A stretch of 64,000 nt of DNA from Vulcanibacillus modesticaldus (lineage in GTDB: Bacteria; Bacillota; Bacilli; Tepidibacillales; Tepidibacillaceae): positions 62,001-126,000 of the forward strand of contig NZ_MIJF01000013.1 in NCBI RefSeq assembly GCF_001730235.1, in the 5' to 3' direction. The first letter of the stretch is position 1, and every line of letters begins with the position of its first letter. Shown in pieces: positions 16,404 through 26,860 of this stretch. The position numbers and the translations under genes are program-made. The notes under the pieces are model-generated. The model had not been told where the DNA came from and did no database searches. It saw nothing but the letters and a program-made list of their open reading frames with translations.

Positions 16404-17810
16404 TTAAGGATAAAAAATCGTTATCTTTTCTCCATCATCCATGATAATAATTTGTGGAAATAATTCCTTTATTTTCGTTGTTTCTAAATAGGTGCTCCCA
16501 TTTATTATTGTTGTATCAGGGTTACTATCTGTCTGTAGTTTAAGGGTTTCATCTTCAAACTTAATAACTATTTCTCTTAATTTTGGATCCCAATTAATTT
16601 CGCCACCAATATACTCGATTAATTTTCTCAAAGATATAAGGTTTTTATCTGCTACTTTAATCCACTCTTGTCCCAACGTAGGTCTGAATTGCTTATCTTC
16701 GGTCAAACTTAATATTGCTGTCGACAATTGTAAGTCAGGTTGTAGCACTTCAATATCTGGTTTTACCCCAATTCCGTTCATTTTATTTTTATTAGGTGTA
16801 AAGTATTCATTGACTGTCAACTTGAGATATCCCCCGTTTTCTAACGGTACTAGCGTTTGTACTGTCCCTTTTCCAAATGACCTTTCACCTATAATAATCC
16901 CTTTTTTGTAATCTTGTAGCGCTCCGGCCAAAATTTCTGCTGCACTTGCTGATCCTTTATTGATTAACACCACCATTGGTAAATCCCATGAATTTCCGTT
17001 TTCAATACCCAATTCTCTCTCTTTTTGACTTTTATCTTGTACATAAACAATAGGACCTTTTTCTATAAAATTCTTTGCAATCTCCAATACAGAATCCAAG
17101 TAACCGCCTGGATTTCCCCGTAAGTCTAAAATTAGCTTCTTCATCCCACTGTCTCTTAACTGCTGGAGATGCGTTTTGAATTTCTCCGGAGATTGATTAC
17201 CGAAAGTATATAATTTCAGATAACCTATGTCATCTGTTAACATTTTAGATTCAACGATAGGAAGAGAAATTTTTGCCCGTTCGACCTCAAAAGTAATAAG
17301 CTGCTGCTCCCGCTTGATTGTTAACTTTACAAGCGTACCTTCCTGTCCCCTAATAAGATCTGCTGCTTCCTCAATACTCTTACCTGCTAATTCGGTATTA
17401 TCGACAGCGATAATTATATCGCCAGACTTAATTCCCACCTTATCAGCTGGTGAATTTGGTATTGGAGCTTGTACCAAGATAACTCCGTTCTTTTCTTCAA
17501 CATATATTCCAATGCCGGTAAAGTTCCCATCTAAGTCATCTTTGAACGAATTAAATTCTTCATTAGTAAAGAAAGTAGTGTAATCATCTCCAGTAACTTC
17601 TAACATTCCTTTAATCGCACCTTGTGCCAGAGCATCTGGATCAATATTGTTTATATGATATTCTGAAATAAGTTCATATACTTCTTTTATCATATCTAAT
17701 TGTTTCTGAAATTGACTAGTTGCTTGGGTGATACTTGTAACATAAGAGAAAATCACCACTGTTAAGATGACGATGATTGCAGTATTTTTATAGCCCGTCC
17801 ATTTCTTCAT
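16404..17810 (-). CDS. Carboxyl-terminal processing protease (S41, CtpB-like) with C-terminal stalk-like domain
   Basis: A 468-residue exported protease. An N-terminal signal anchor (about 8-30) is followed by a PDZ domain (about 96-175) and an S41 catalytic core with the Ser-Lys dyad S289 (GSASAAE) and K314 (GERSFGKG). A C-terminal segment (about 385-465) resembles the copper-amine-oxidase N-terminal stalk-type domain found on many Firmicute envelope proteins. In sporulating bacilli CtpB cleaves SpoIVFA to time sigma-K activation; whether this protein does so cannot be told. It lies 70 bp upstream of the S8 protease gene. GGGAGGA precedes ATG. Confidence 0.92.
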   Translation of the reverse strand: MKKWTGYKNTAIIVILTVVIFSYVTSITQATSQFQKQLDMIKEVYELISEYHINNIDPDALAQGAIKGMLEVTGDDYTTFFTNEEFNSFKDDLDGNFTGIGIYVEEKNGVILVQAPIPNSPADKVGIKSGDIIIAVDNTELAGKSIEEAADLIRGQEGTLVKLTIKREQQLITFEVERAKISLPIVESKMLTDDIGYLKLYTFGNQSPEKFKTHLQQLRDSGMKKLILDLRGNPGGYLDSVLEIAKNFIEKGPIVYVQDKSQKERELGIENGNSWDLPMVVLINKGSASAAEILAGALQDYKKGIIIGERSFGKGTVQTLVPLENGGYLKLTVNEYFTPNKNKMNGIGVKPDIEVLQPDLQLSTAILSLTEDKQFRPTLGQEWIKVADKNLISLRKLIEYIGGEINWDPKLREIVIKFEDETLKLQTDSNPDTTIINGSTYLETTKIKELFPQIIIMDDGEKITIFYP

Positions 17811-17891
17811 CTGTATTCCTCCCTATCCCTTATAAAGTTACCTTTTCGACATATCTGGGAGATTTCCTTTTTTCTTGAGGGACTAAGTATG

Positions 17892-17957
17892 TTGTATTTT
17901 GTATAAGTGCGACTTTTGGGAGTGTAACGGACAAGGTGAGCACGTTACAAAATACAA
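17892..17957 (+). repeat. Full copy A of a 66-bp palindromic intergenic repeat
   Basis: A 66-bp element with perfect 12-bp inverted ends (TTGTATTTTGTA / TACAAAATACAA) and an inner GTGC/GCAC pair. It differs from the copy at 27996-28061 at only two positions (64/66 identical). It lies between the nuo operon terminator and the S41 protease gene. No open reading frame or clear target duplication is visible. Confidence 0.9.
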
Positions 17958-17973
17958 CTTCTGACTTATATAA

Positions 17974-18012
17974 AAATATAAAAGCCCACTAAAAGGTGTG
18001 ACCCTTTAGTGG
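17974..18012 (-). terminator. Terminator of the nuo operon
   Basis: CCACTAAAAGG (17986-17996) pairs with CCTTTAGTGG (18003-18012), with the T-rich sequence TTTTATATTTTT following on the minus strand. It lies 26 nt after the nuoN stop. Confidence 0.9.
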
Positions 18013-18037
18013 ACCATTTTAGGACTACATCATTTAT

Positions 18038-19576
18038 TTATCTTTGGAATCCAACTGTGAATAAATCAGCTAAATTGAAATTCTGATAGATGAAATCCAA
18101 TAAGGTATTTGGGAAAATACCAAGTAACAATACTCCCAAGAATGCTAACAAAATTACAAATTGCAAACTGTTTGAAACTCTCAATTTTGCTTCGGTACGT
18201 CCTGGACGCATATACATTTGTCTAATGATATTAAAGTAATAGAAATATGAAATTACACTTGTTACAACCATGATACCTGCTAACCAGTATGATTTTACAG
18301 TAATTGCACTAACGAAGATGTTAAACTTCGCAATGAATCCTGCAGATACTGGTAAACCTGCTAAAGAAATTAGGAAGAAAGACATTGCTACTCCTAATAA
18401 TGGATTGCGATGATATAATCCTCTAAATGAGGTAATATCCTCAGTGTCAGCATCACGATTAACTATTGTAACAACAGTAAATACTCCTAAGTTCATGATT
18501 AAGTAAACCACAAGATAGAAAATCATATTAGAAATATCTATCGACATTGTCAAAGGACTTTTCATTGAAGCAAGTGGTATTAAAATGTAACCAGCATGAG
18601 CAACACTAGATAATGCTAATAATCTTTTCGCATTTGATTGGAAAATAGCCATAGTGTTACCAATAATCATTGTTAAAGCTGCTATTATCGCTAAATATGT
18701 TGTTGCTTCAAAGAAGAAGAACTCAGTTTGTGATGGATCTGCGAAATTATATTCGGTCACAATCGGTACAAAGATTGTAACTAAAATTCTTATAATAATC
18801 GCAAAACCTGCTGCCTTTGAGATTACCGCTAAAAAGGCAGTAACTGGAGTTGGTGCTCCTTCATATACATCTGGTGCCCACATATAAGAAGGAACAGCAG
18901 CAATCTTATAACTTAATCCTACTAGGATCATAAAGAATCCAAGATAAACATAGAAGTCAAAACCGTTTGTAAATGCTTCTGGTAAACGCTCAGAAATCAC
19001 TAATAGGTTTGTGGATCCAGTTAATCCATAGATAAACGATACCCCATATAAAAATACTGTTGAAGAAATTAACCCTGTGATAATGTACTTAAAAGCCGCT
19101 TCATTAGACTTAAGGTTTTTCTTCCTAATTCCTACCATTATATAGGATGAGAAACTTAATAACTCTAATCCAATATATAACGTAATAATATCAGCCGAAG
19201 AAGCCATAATCATAGCTCCAACAAGAGCCGTTAAAAGGAGGTAATAAAATTCTCCATCATGTGGTATTTCTTCCTTATCAATATAGTTAATTGACATAAT
19301 AAATACTATACCTGTTCCGACTAGGAAGATTAGTTTAAAGAGACTCCCGAAACTATCTACTCGATATGAGTTCTCTAATAAATATTCAACAGGTGATCCT
19401 AATTGTTGTAATGTGAAGTAGATAGCAATTACAATCCCAACAATACTTACCCAGCCAAATATTTTACGATCTCCTTTATCAGACATGACTAGATCGGCTA
19501 TTGTAATGACCGCTGCCAATATAATTATTGTAAGTTCCGGAGCGAGTAGCCCCCAATTTAACTCTAATAGATTCAT
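18038..19576 (-). CDS. nuoN: Complex I subunit NuoN
   Basis: A 512-residue antiporter-like membrane subunit of the proton-pumping NADH-quinone oxidoreductase type, with about 14 transmembrane helices. Conserved features include the TM7-like lysine region SSTVFLYGVSFIYGLTG and KIAAVPSYMWAPDVYEGAPT in the broken discontinuous helix. It is the last gene of an 11-gene operon; nuoM ends 5 bp before it starts. AGGAGGG lies upstream of ATG. It is one of the three proton-pumping modules of the membrane arm together with NuoL and NuoM. Confidence 0.96.
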   Translation of the reverse strand: MNLLELNWGLLAPELTIIILAAVITIADLVMSDKGDRKIFGWVSIVGIVIAIYFTLQQLGSPVEYLLENSYRVDSFGSLFKLIFLVGTGIVFIMSINYIDKEEIPHDGEFYYLLLTALVGAMIMASSADIITLYIGLELLSFSSYIMVGIRKKNLKSNEAAFKYIITGLISSTVFLYGVSFIYGLTGSTNLLVISERLPEAFTNGFDFYVYLGFFMILVGLSYKIAAVPSYMWAPDVYEGAPTPVTAFLAVISKAAGFAIIIRILVTIFVPIVTEYNFADPSQTEFFFFEATTYLAIIAALTMIIGNTMAIFQSNAKRLLALSSVAHAGYILIPLASMKSPLTMSIDISNMIFYLVVYLIMNLGVFTVVTIVNRDADTEDITSFRGLYHRNPLLGVAMSFFLISLAGLPVSAGFIAKFNIFVSAITVKSYWLAGIMVVTSVISYFYYFNIIRQMYMRPGRTEAKLRVSNSLQFVILLAFLGVLLLGIFPNTLLDFIYQNFNLADLFTVGFQR

Positions 19577-19581
19577 CCGGC

Positions 19582-21141
19582 CTACCCTCCTATCCTAGTC
19601 AAAAACAATTGTAAAGTCGCTTGTATTGGTTCGCTGAGTATAGCTGGATATACCCCGACTAAAATAACAAATCCAACTAAAACAACCATTGGTATCATCT
19701 CAACTGAGCGTGCATCGCTAACATGTGTTAGCTTCTCAGCAGTTGGTCCGTAAGTTACGTTAAGAACTGAACGTAATAGATAAACGGTAGTTAAAACTAC
19801 ACCAAGCGTTGATATTGCAGCTAGGATTGGTCTGTTTTCAAATAATCCTAAGAATGTTAGGAATTCGCTGATAAACCCTGACATACCTGGTAATCCTAGG
19901 GAAGCCAACGCTCCTGTTAATAAAATACCACTTGTAAATGGCATTGTTTTGGCCATGCCACCCAACTCTGAAAACTTCGTTGTATGAACTCTGTTGTACA
20001 TAACTCCTACGATGTAGAAGAATAGGGAAGCTAACAATCCATGAGAAACGATTTGGAAAACAGCACCTTGGAATCCAAATGAATTCATTGCACCTAATCC
20101 CAAGATAATGATTCCCACGTGACTGATACTTGAGTATACAACAACCATTTTCATATCTTCTTGAACAAATGCTAAGATACCACCATAGAATAAGTTGATT
20201 ATTCCCAAAATAATTAACAATGTTGAAAAGGTTTCAGTTATTTCTGGGAAAAATCCATAATTCATTCTGAAAAGACCATAAGCACCGATTTTTAATAATA
20301 CCCCAGAAAGGATCATACTCATTGGAGGTGGTGCTTGATAGTGCACTTTTAAAATCCATGAATGGAATGGGAACAATGGTACCTTGATTCCAAATGCAAC
20401 TAGTAGTGCAAAGAAAACTCCATATTTAATTGCATCACTTACTCCAACGCCTAATAACTCATATGGTGAAGCACTATTATTTAAATTAAAGATTATTGTT
20501 TGAATATCAGTTGTAAAGATCGTGGTTCCATTTGCCCCTTCGTAATAACCTGCACTCATCAATAAAACAACGAAGGAAATAAGCAAAATTGCTGAACCCA
20601 ATCCATTATAGAGCAGGAATGTAAATGCAGCATCTTCCCTCTTATCAAGTCCCCAAATTCCAACTAAGAAGAACATAGTAATTAACGTGATTTCAAAGAA
20701 GATAAAGAATAGGAATAGATTTTGTGCTGCAAATACGCCATATAATCCTACTTGCATTAAAAAGAATAAGATGAAGTATTCTTTCCAACGCTTTTTAATC
20801 ATATTAACTGCTGCAATAGCTGACATACTTGCAACTATTGCTGATAATACGACTAAAGGCATTGATAAACCGTCAACACCAAGACTGTACTTAAATTCAA
20901 TCATTGCATTATCTGCTAATGGTATTTGTATCCAATCAAAATCTTCAACGAATTGCATACCATTGATAGTTGAATCAAAACTTGAAAACATCACGAAGGA
21001 CAAAATCAATGGTATAAAAGATACTAGTACCCCAATTAATTTAATTGTGCCAGCCTTGTTGCTTGGGACAAATGCTAACAATAGGACTCCCAATAATGGC
21101 GAGAAGGTGATAAGTGTAAGTAATCCGATTGAGTCCATCAT
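19582..21141 (-). CDS. nuoM: Complex I subunit NuoM
   Basis: A 519-residue antiporter-like subunit with about 14 transmembrane helices. It shows the proton-channel signatures of the family: a conserved Glu region on TM5 (FFIFFEITLITMFFLVGIWG), KVPLFPFHSWILKVHYQAP in the discontinuous helix TM7 and VYSSISHVGIIILGLGA in TM8. It pumps protons in the distal membrane arm. It overlaps nuoL by 4 bp and precedes nuoN by 5 bp, so translation is probably coupled. Confidence 0.97.
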   Translation of the reverse strand: MMDSIGLLTLITFSPLLGVLLLAFVPSNKAGTIKLIGVLVSFIPLILSFVMFSSFDSTINGMQFVEDFDWIQIPLADNAMIEFKYSLGVDGLSMPLVVLSAIVASMSAIAAVNMIKKRWKEYFILFFLMQVGLYGVFAAQNLFLFFIFFEITLITMFFLVGIWGLDKREDAAFTFLLYNGLGSAILLISFVVLLMSAGYYEGANGTTIFTTDIQTIIFNLNNSASPYELLGVGVSDAIKYGVFFALLVAFGIKVPLFPFHSWILKVHYQAPPPMSMILSGVLLKIGAYGLFRMNYGFFPEITETFSTLLIILGIINLFYGGILAFVQEDMKMVVVYSSISHVGIIILGLGAMNSFGFQGAVFQIVSHGLLASLFFYIVGVMYNRVHTTKFSELGGMAKTMPFTSGILLTGALASLGLPGMSGFISEFLTFLGLFENRPILAAISTLGVVLTTVYLLRSVLNVTYGPTAEKLTHVSDARSVEMIPMVVLVGFVILVGVYPAILSEPIQATLQLFLTRIGG

Positions 21142-22979
21142 CCTAACAACCTCCCTGCCGTCAAGCTAACAAGTAATAGTACTAATCCGATAATCGTAAT
21201 CAGCCCATAAGCTTGTACTTGACCATTTTGTAATCTCGAACCGATTTTACCAATTGCTTTTGAGAACCATACAGATAATTGTACTAAACCACCAATTACA
21301 TATTTATCAAAGAACTTTAATACGTATCCAAAAATTGTGTAAGGACGAACAACTACCGTACTATAAAGCTCGTCGATATAATATTTGTTAAATAATAACT
21401 TGTGCAATCCTCTTGGTTCTCCAGTTTTAACTTTATTATCACGTCCATACATTAACCACGCTAGAGCAATGCCACCGAAAGCCGCTATGATTGATAAATA
21501 CATGATCCACTTTGGTCCTTCGACTTCTTCTGCGATAACGCCGTTGTTAGTGATCCACTCTCCAAATCCGAAGAACTCAATGTATCCAGCGAAGATTGCT
21601 AATAATGATAAGATTATCATTGGAATAGTCATGTTCTTTGGTGATTCGTGGACATTAGCATTATGACGTGGTTTTCCGCTGAATACTAAGAAGTATAGAC
21701 GGAACATATAGAAAGCTGTCATAACCGCTGCGATTAACGCCATCCAGAATAATGTAACATGTCCACTTTCGTAAACTGACATTAATATTAAATCCTTTGA
21801 GAAGAATCCAGCTAGACCTGGGAATCCTGAAATAGCTAAAGCACCGATTAAAAATACTGCTCTGGTGATTTTCATTTCTTTACCAAGTCCGCCCATCTCT
21901 TTGATGTTCTGTGTATGAACTGCATGAATTACACTACCAGCAGTAAGGAATAGTAATGCTTTGAAGAAAGCATGTGTAAATAAATGGAATACTCCAGCAA
22001 TAAACCCTGCTGATCCAAGTGCTAGCATCATGTATCCTAACTGACTGACAGTTGAATATGCCAATACTCGTTTAATATCATTTTGTACTAAACCGATTGA
22101 AGCAGCAAAAATCGCTGTAAAACCTCCGACAGTTGCCACAACGTACATTGCTGTTTCAGATGCTTCAAACAATGGGAATGTACGAGCTACTAAATATACA
22201 CCGGCAGCAACCATTGTAGCGGCGTGGATCAAAGCTGATACAGGTGTAGGACCTTCCATCGCATCTGGTAACCATGTATGCAATGGAAACTGACCGGATT
22301 TACCGATTGCTCCGATAAAGATCAGTATTGCCGTTAATGTAATAAAGCCAGGCTCAACTAATCCTTGTTCTACAGCTTCAAAGACACCAGCGTACTCAAA
22401 TGTACCTACTTGCCAGAATAACAATGAGATACCGATTAATAGACCCAAGTCACCAATTCTGGTAACTATAAATGCCTTTTTAGCAGCTGACCTTGCTGAT
22501 GGTTTGAAGTAATAAAAACCGATTAACAAGAAAGAAGCTGCACCAACTAACTCCCAAAAAATAAATGCTTGAAGCAAGTTAGGAGAAATTACAAGACTTA
22601 ACATTGAAAATGTGAAAAGTGATAAATAGGTATAAAATACTGGGAATCTTTCATCCCCATGCATATATCCCTTTGAATAGATGTGAACCATCAAGCTTAC
22701 TAATGTTACCACAAATAACATCAATGCATTTAATGGTGTTATTTCAAATCCAACTGTTAATGTTTTGTCACCAATAGTTAACCAATTAAAGTTTTGAATA
22801 TAATTTTCCGCATCATGACCTAGTCTTTCAAAAAGTATACCAAGTGCCACTATAAATGAGGATAGTAACGACACTATACCAACATATGCTGCACCTTCCT
22901 TGAGCTGACGACCAAAAGCGACTAACAGCACGAAGGAGATGAGCGGAAAAAGAGGTACTAACCATGCATTTTCTAACAT
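21138..22979 (-). CDS. nuoL: Complex I subunit NuoL
   Basis: A 613-residue antiporter-like subunit, the farthest proton pump of the membrane arm. It has about 16 transmembrane helices plus the C-terminal extension that forms the lateral helix clamping NuoM and NuoN (about residues 500-613). Conserved blocks include FIFWELVGAASFLLIGFYY, GQFPLHTWLPDAMEGPTPVS and LAYSTVSQLGYMMLALG. It starts 23 bp after the nuoK stop and overlaps nuoM by 4 bp. Confidence 0.97.
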   Translation of the reverse strand: MLENAWLVPLFPLISFVLLVAFGRQLKEGAAYVGIVSLLSSFIVALGILFERLGHDAENYIQNFNWLTIGDKTLTVGFEITPLNALMLFVVTLVSLMVHIYSKGYMHGDERFPVFYTYLSLFTFSMLSLVISPNLLQAFIFWELVGAASFLLIGFYYFKPSARSAAKKAFIVTRIGDLGLLIGISLLFWQVGTFEYAGVFEAVEQGLVEPGFITLTAILIFIGAIGKSGQFPLHTWLPDAMEGPTPVSALIHAATMVAAGVYLVARTFPLFEASETAMYVVATVGGFTAIFAASIGLVQNDIKRVLAYSTVSQLGYMMLALGSAGFIAGVFHLFTHAFFKALLFLTAGSVIHAVHTQNIKEMGGLGKEMKITRAVFLIGALAISGFPGLAGFFSKDLILMSVYESGHVTLFWMALIAAVMTAFYMFRLYFLVFSGKPRHNANVHESPKNMTIPMIILSLLAIFAGYIEFFGFGEWITNNGVIAEEVEGPKWIMYLSIIAAFGGIALAWLMYGRDNKVKTGEPRGLHKLLFNKYYIDELYSTVVVRPYTIFGYVLKFFDKYVIGGLVQLSVWFSKAIGKIGSRLQNGQVQAYGLITIIGLVLLLVSLTAGRLLG

Positions 22980-23002
22980 TTAATCACCATTCCTTCACTA
23001 TT

Positions 23003-23311
23003 TTATCGCTTCATAATATTTAGATCAGTAATACTAATGGTCCCTTTATTACGGAAGATCGCAATTAAAATCGCCAGTCCAACAGCTGTTTCCGCTGCCG
23101 CCACTGTGATCGTAAAAATCGTAAAAATTTGTCCTGTAATATTTCCATAAAAACCAAATCGAGAGAATGCAATTAAATTGATATTAACCGCATTTAACAT
23201 CAATTCTATTGATAATAGAACGATAATCCCGCTTTTTTTGTTTAAAACGCCAAACATTCCAATAGAGAACATGATTGCTCCCACTGCTAGATAAGCATTT
23301 AAGGGTACCAT
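23003..23311 (-). CDS. nuoK: Complex I subunit NuoK
   Basis: A 102-residue membrane subunit with three transmembrane helices, the usual length for the family. The key glutamate of TM2 is in [16 protein letters not shown], part of the chain of charged residues that carries conformational or proton coupling along the membrane arm. Its start overlaps the nuoJ stop by 1 bp, which indicates translational coupling in the operon. Like NuoJ, it is related to MrpC/MrpA-type antiporter subunits. Confidence 0.97.
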   Translation of the reverse strand: MVPLNAYLAVGAIMFSIGMFGVLNKKSGIIVLLSIELMLNAVNINLIAFSRFGFYGNITGQIFTIFTITVAAAETAVGLAILIAIFRNKGTISITDLNIMKR

Positions 23312-23811
23312 TACTTATCACTCTCCTTTTTCGCAAGCACGATTGCTCCCATTAATGCAACTAATAAAAGAAGGGAAGCAAGTTCAAAAGGAATGACATG
23401 TTTTGTAAACATCGCCATACCAATCTCAATTACATTATCTTCACCAAGATTAGCAGCTTCATTTGGCCAACTTGTAGTACGAATACCATTTAATAAGATA
23501 AGACCGATAATAGTAGCTCCTAAAATTGCGAAGATAGTGTGCCCTTTTCTTTTAAGCTTTTTATCTTCTTTGTGTTGAGATGTCATCATTGTTCCTAAGG
23601 CCATCATTATCGTAATCGCACCAGCGTAGATTAATATCTGAACAAAAGCTAGGAATTCTGCTTTTAATAGTACAAATAGTCCCGCTACTCCAATGAATGA
23701 TAACCCAATGGAGAGTACCATGTGAATTACGCGATCAAGATTCAACATCAATACTGCTCCAGATATAGCCATAAGAGCAAAGATGAAGAAAGCGATATAT
23801 TCTCCAGTCAT
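23311..23811 (-). CDS. nuoJ: Complex I subunit NuoJ
   Basis: A 166-residue membrane subunit with five predicted helices. The N-terminal half ([20 protein letters not shown]) and the motif [21 protein letters not shown] contain the conserved TM3 region that includes the pi-bulge found in complex I structures. It shares single-base overlaps with both nuoI and nuoK. It belongs to the part of the membrane arm nearest the quinone site. Confidence 0.96.
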   Translation of the reverse strand: MTGEYIAFFIFALMAISGAVLMLNLDRVIHMVLSIGLSFIGVAGLFVLLKAEFLAFVQILIYAGAITIMMALGTMMTSQHKEDKKLKRKGHTIFAILGATIIGLILLNGIRTTSWPNEAANLGEDNVIEIGMAMFTKHVIPFELASLLLLVALMGAIVLAKKESDK

Positions 23812-24233
23812 TAATGATTCGCCTCCCTCACGTTAGTATTATTATTTTCTAGCCATTTTTTATCTTTCAGTAAGTTATCACGGCTGTAACTAGCTAATTC
23901 GAATTTATTAGTCATTTTTATCGCCTCAGTAGGACAAACTTCCGTACACAAATCACATAATATACAGATCTCAAAGTTAATTTCGTAAGTGTCAAGTACT
24001 CTACCCTTCTTTTCTGGGTCAGGATTTGGTTTTCCTGATAAAGTAATACTATTAGTTGGGCATATCCTTGCACACTGGTTACAAACGATACATTTTTCAG
24101 GATCTAGATATTGAATTCCACGAAAACGATTTGGTAGGACATATTCTTCATCTGGATATTGAATAGTCACTTTAGGCTCTTTGAGATACCTAAACGTTAA
24201 GCCTAGTCCTTGTAATAAACCTTTTCCCCACAC
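23811..24233 (-). CDS. nuoI: Complex I subunit NuoI (two [4Fe-4S] ferredoxin-type)
   Basis: A 140-residue peripheral subunit with two CxxCxxCxxxC motifs (CIVCNQCARICP and CILCDLCTEVCP) holding clusters N6a and N6b. These pass electrons towards NuoB. I choose GTG at 24233 because GGGGTGA lies 7 nt upstream; an in-frame ATG at 24263 overlaps the end of nuoH and has no Shine-Dalgarno. Because NuoE, F and G are missing, this subunit is a likely entry point for electrons from ferredoxin or another donor (inference). Confidence 0.95.
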   Translation of the reverse strand: MWGKGLLQGLGLTFRYLKEPKVTIQYPDEEYVLPNRFRGIQYLDPEKCIVCNQCARICPTNSITLSGKPNPDPEKKGRVLDTYEINFEICILCDLCTEVCPTEAIKMTNKFELASYSRDNLLKDKKWLENNNTNVREANH

Positions 24234-24252
24234 GTTTATTTCACCCCGCTTC

Positions 24253-25254
24253 TTAGTAAACATTTAAAATTTTAAGCACTGCAGTTAACAATACGTTAAA
24301 CAAAGCTACTGGGATTAACACTTTCCATGCAAACCCCATCAACTGGTTTGTTTTTACACGTGGGAAGGTAGCGCGCACCCAGAATAGATAGAATACTAGC
24401 AACATGAACTTCAGGATGAACCAAATAATTCCTGGAATAAAGTCAAGTCCAAATGGTGCATCCCATCCGCCTAAGAATAATACTGTCATTAAACTTGCCA
24501 TAGCAAATACATATACATATTCAGTTAAATAATAAAATGCAAAACGGAAACCACTGTACTCAACAAAATACCCAGCTACTAGCTCATTCTCCGCCTCTGG
24601 CAAGTCAAACGGTGTACGGTTTAACTCTGCATTTCCCGCGATCAAAAATGTTATGAAACCAATGATTTGTGGGAAGATAAACCAGGTGCTATCCTTTTGT
24701 GCTTCAACAATATCAATTAAATTTAGACTTCCAGTCATTATTACTATTCCCAAAAAGGACATGATCAATGGAACTTCGTAACTGATCATTTGTGCTACAG
24801 AACGCATTCCACCCATGATAGCATACTTATTGTTTGAAGCCCATCCACCTAACAGAATACCTGTAATTGTTATACTAGATAACGCTGCATAATACAGTAT
24901 TCCGACATTGACATCCGCAAATTGAATTTTTTCAGAGTATGGAATAACTGCAATAACCGCAAATGCAGGTAAATAAGCGAGCATTGGTCCTATTCGGAAT
25001 AACGCTTTATCTGCCTTTTCCGGAATGATATCCTCTTTAATCAATAACTTAAAAACGTCTGCTACAGTCTGTAATAGTCCCTTAGGACCAACACGGTTAG
25101 GACCATAACGTATTTGAATCCATCCGATAACTTTACGTTCGAAGTAGATGGCATACGTAACGAAGAATAAAACGATACCTAACATGATCACTGCTGCTAG
25201 TGAAATGTATAGCAGATTCAACCAAGAAAAAGGTCGCGTTAATAAATCTGCCAT
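24253..25254 (-). CDS. nuoH: Complex I subunit NuoH
   Basis: A 333-residue membrane subunit with eight transmembrane helices that joins the two arms and forms part of the quinone tunnel. Conserved signatures include FERKVIGWIQIRYGPNRVGPKG and the acidic loop FDLPEAENELVAGYFVEYSG. Its ATG overlaps the nuoD stop by 1 bp. The length is typical of the family. Confidence 0.97.
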   Translation of the reverse strand: MADLLTRPFSWLNLLYISLAAVIMLGIVLFFVTYAIYFERKVIGWIQIRYGPNRVGPKGLLQTVADVFKLLIKEDIIPEKADKALFRIGPMLAYLPAFAVIAVIPYSEKIQFADVNVGILYYAALSSITITGILLGGWASNNKYAIMGGMRSVAQMISYEVPLIMSFLGIVIMTGSLNLIDIVEAQKDSTWFIFPQIIGFITFLIAGNAELNRTPFDLPEAENELVAGYFVEYSGFRFAFYYLTEYVYVFAMASLMTVLFLGGWDAPFGLDFIPGIIWFILKFMLLVFYLFWVRATFPRVKTNQLMGFAWKVLIPVALFNVLLTAVLKILNVY

Positions 25255-26354
25255 TATGCATCAACCTCCCCTAACACGATATCGATAGCCCCCAAGATTG
25301 CTGGAAGATCAGCCATTGTGTTTCCAACCAATAGATCTGAGAAGATTTGTAGGTTGATAAAGGAAGGTCTTCTAAAGTGTAAACGATAAGGTTTGTCTTT
25401 TCCTTTACTTACAAGGTGTATTCCTAATTCTCCCTTAGAAGTTTCCATCCTAGTGTATACCTCTCCCTCAGGAACTCGAAGAACCCTTGGTAATTTTGCC
25501 TGTATTTCACCTTCTGGAATTTGATCAACGGCTTGTTCGATGATCTTAAGTGATTGTTCCATTTCCTTCATGCGTACCATGTATCTGTCAAAAACGTCCC
25601 CATTTTCTCCAACTGGGATCTCAAATTCAAAGCGATCATATATGGAATATGGTTGATTTTTACGAATATCAAATTTAACGTTGGAGCCACGTAAATTTGG
25701 ACCAGATAGTCCGTACTTGATAGCTGTTTCTCCGTCGTAAACAGCTAGATTCTTAACCCTAGCTAGGAAAATTTCATTTCCTGTAACAAGTTGATGATAT
25801 TCTTTTAACTTTTTACGCATATATGGAATAAAATCACGAACTTTTTCAAGCCATCCTTCTGGAGCGTCCCATTTAACTCCTCCAACTCTCATGTAGTTGA
25901 AAGTCATTCGCGCACCAGATATTTCATTTAATAGATCTAAAATAAGTTCACGGTCACGGAACGCAAAAATAAATGGTGTTGTTGCTCCTAGGTCAAGAAC
26001 CGCTGTACCCCACCATACAAAGTGACTTGCTAAACGACTTAATTCCATGACGATAACTCTTAGGTACTCTGCACGTTCAGGTACTTCAATGTTCATTAAT
26101 TCTTCAACCGCCTGAACTAGTGCATAGTTATTTAGCATTGAAGATAAATAATCTAAACGATCTGTATATGGGATAATTTGGGTATATGTTAAGCTTTCAG
26201 CTATTTTTTCTGTACCTCGATGTAAATATCCAACTACAGGAGTTGCTTCAACGATTTTTTCTCCATCAACTTTTACTACAACACGAAAAACCCCGTGAGT
26301 ACTAGGATGTTGAGGTCCAATATTAAGCAACATTTCTTCAGTGCGTAATTCCAT
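25254..26354 (-). CDS. nuoD: Complex I subunit NuoD (49-kDa-like)
   Basis: A 366-residue subunit related to the large subunit of [NiFe] hydrogenases that with NuoB forms the quinone-reduction site. The N-terminus LNIGPQHPSTHGVFR carries the conserved His of the quinone pocket (HPSTHG), and GYLHRGTEKIAE follows. The four Ni ligands of hydrogenases are absent, as expected. It is not fused to NuoC, unlike in E. coli. It lies 5 bp after nuoC and overlaps nuoH by 1 bp. Confidence 0.97.
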   Translation of the reverse strand: MELRTEEMLLNIGPQHPSTHGVFRVVVKVDGEKIVEATPVVGYLHRGTEKIAESLTYTQIIPYTDRLDYLSSMLNNYALVQAVEELMNIEVPERAEYLRVIVMELSRLASHFVWWGTAVLDLGATTPFIFAFRDRELILDLLNEISGARMTFNYMRVGGVKWDAPEGWLEKVRDFIPYMRKKLKEYHQLVTGNEIFLARVKNLAVYDGETAIKYGLSGPNLRGSNVKFDIRKNQPYSIYDRFEFEIPVGENGDVFDRYMVRMKEMEQSLKIIEQAVDQIPEGEIQAKLPRVLRVPEGEVYTRMETSKGELGIHLVSKGKDKPYRLHFRRPSFINLQIFSDLLVGNTMADLPAILGAIDIVLGEVDA

Positions 26355-26359
26355 TACCC

Positions 26360-26860
26360 CTACACCTCCTCATCATGTGGCACGTAATCTTTCCGTAATG
26401 GATGTCCAACCCAATCGTCAGGAAGTAAGATACGACTAATTTCACGTCCAGTAAACCCGATTCCTAATAAGTCGTATGCTTCTCTTTCCTGCCAATCTGC
26501 TGCTGGCCAAATATCGATAACAGTGGATACGCTTCCACCGTCCCGTTCTGTCTGAACTTTTACAGCTAAATATTCATCACGTGAGAATGAATAGAAATGA
26601 TATGCAACTTCCATGTATTTTTCGTAGTCTACCCCAGATAGGTTCATTAGGTAGTTAAATTGCATATTCTCATCATCACGAATTACTAAAGCTACATCAT
26701 GCCAATATTCTTTATCAATGATTAATGTTGGTCTATGTGAATTAGGTTCGTTGATATATGCTTCTTTTATCGCATTCTCAGATACTTTTTCGGAAATTAT
26801 CTTTACATAAGTATCTAGAACTGCTTGCTTAGGAGAAGACGCTTTAATTTCATCACTCAT
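26360..26860 (-). CDS. nuoC: Complex I subunit NuoC (30-kDa-like)
   Basis: A 166-residue soluble connecting subunit. The C-terminal signature [17 protein letters not shown] followed by [17 protein letters not shown] is diagnostic of the 30-kDa family. The N-terminal region (about 1-45) is short and variable. It overlaps nuoB by 8 bp. Some Bacillales relatives carry a much longer N-terminal extension; this one does not. Confidence 0.96.
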   Translation of the reverse strand: MSDEIKASSPKQAVLDTYVKIISEKVSENAIKEAYINEPNSHRPTLIIDKEYWHDVALVIRDDENMQFNYLMNLSGVDYEKYMEVAYHFYSFSRDEYLAVKVQTERDGGSVSTVIDIWPAADWQEREAYDLLGIGFTGREISRILLPDDWVGHPLRKDYVPHDEEV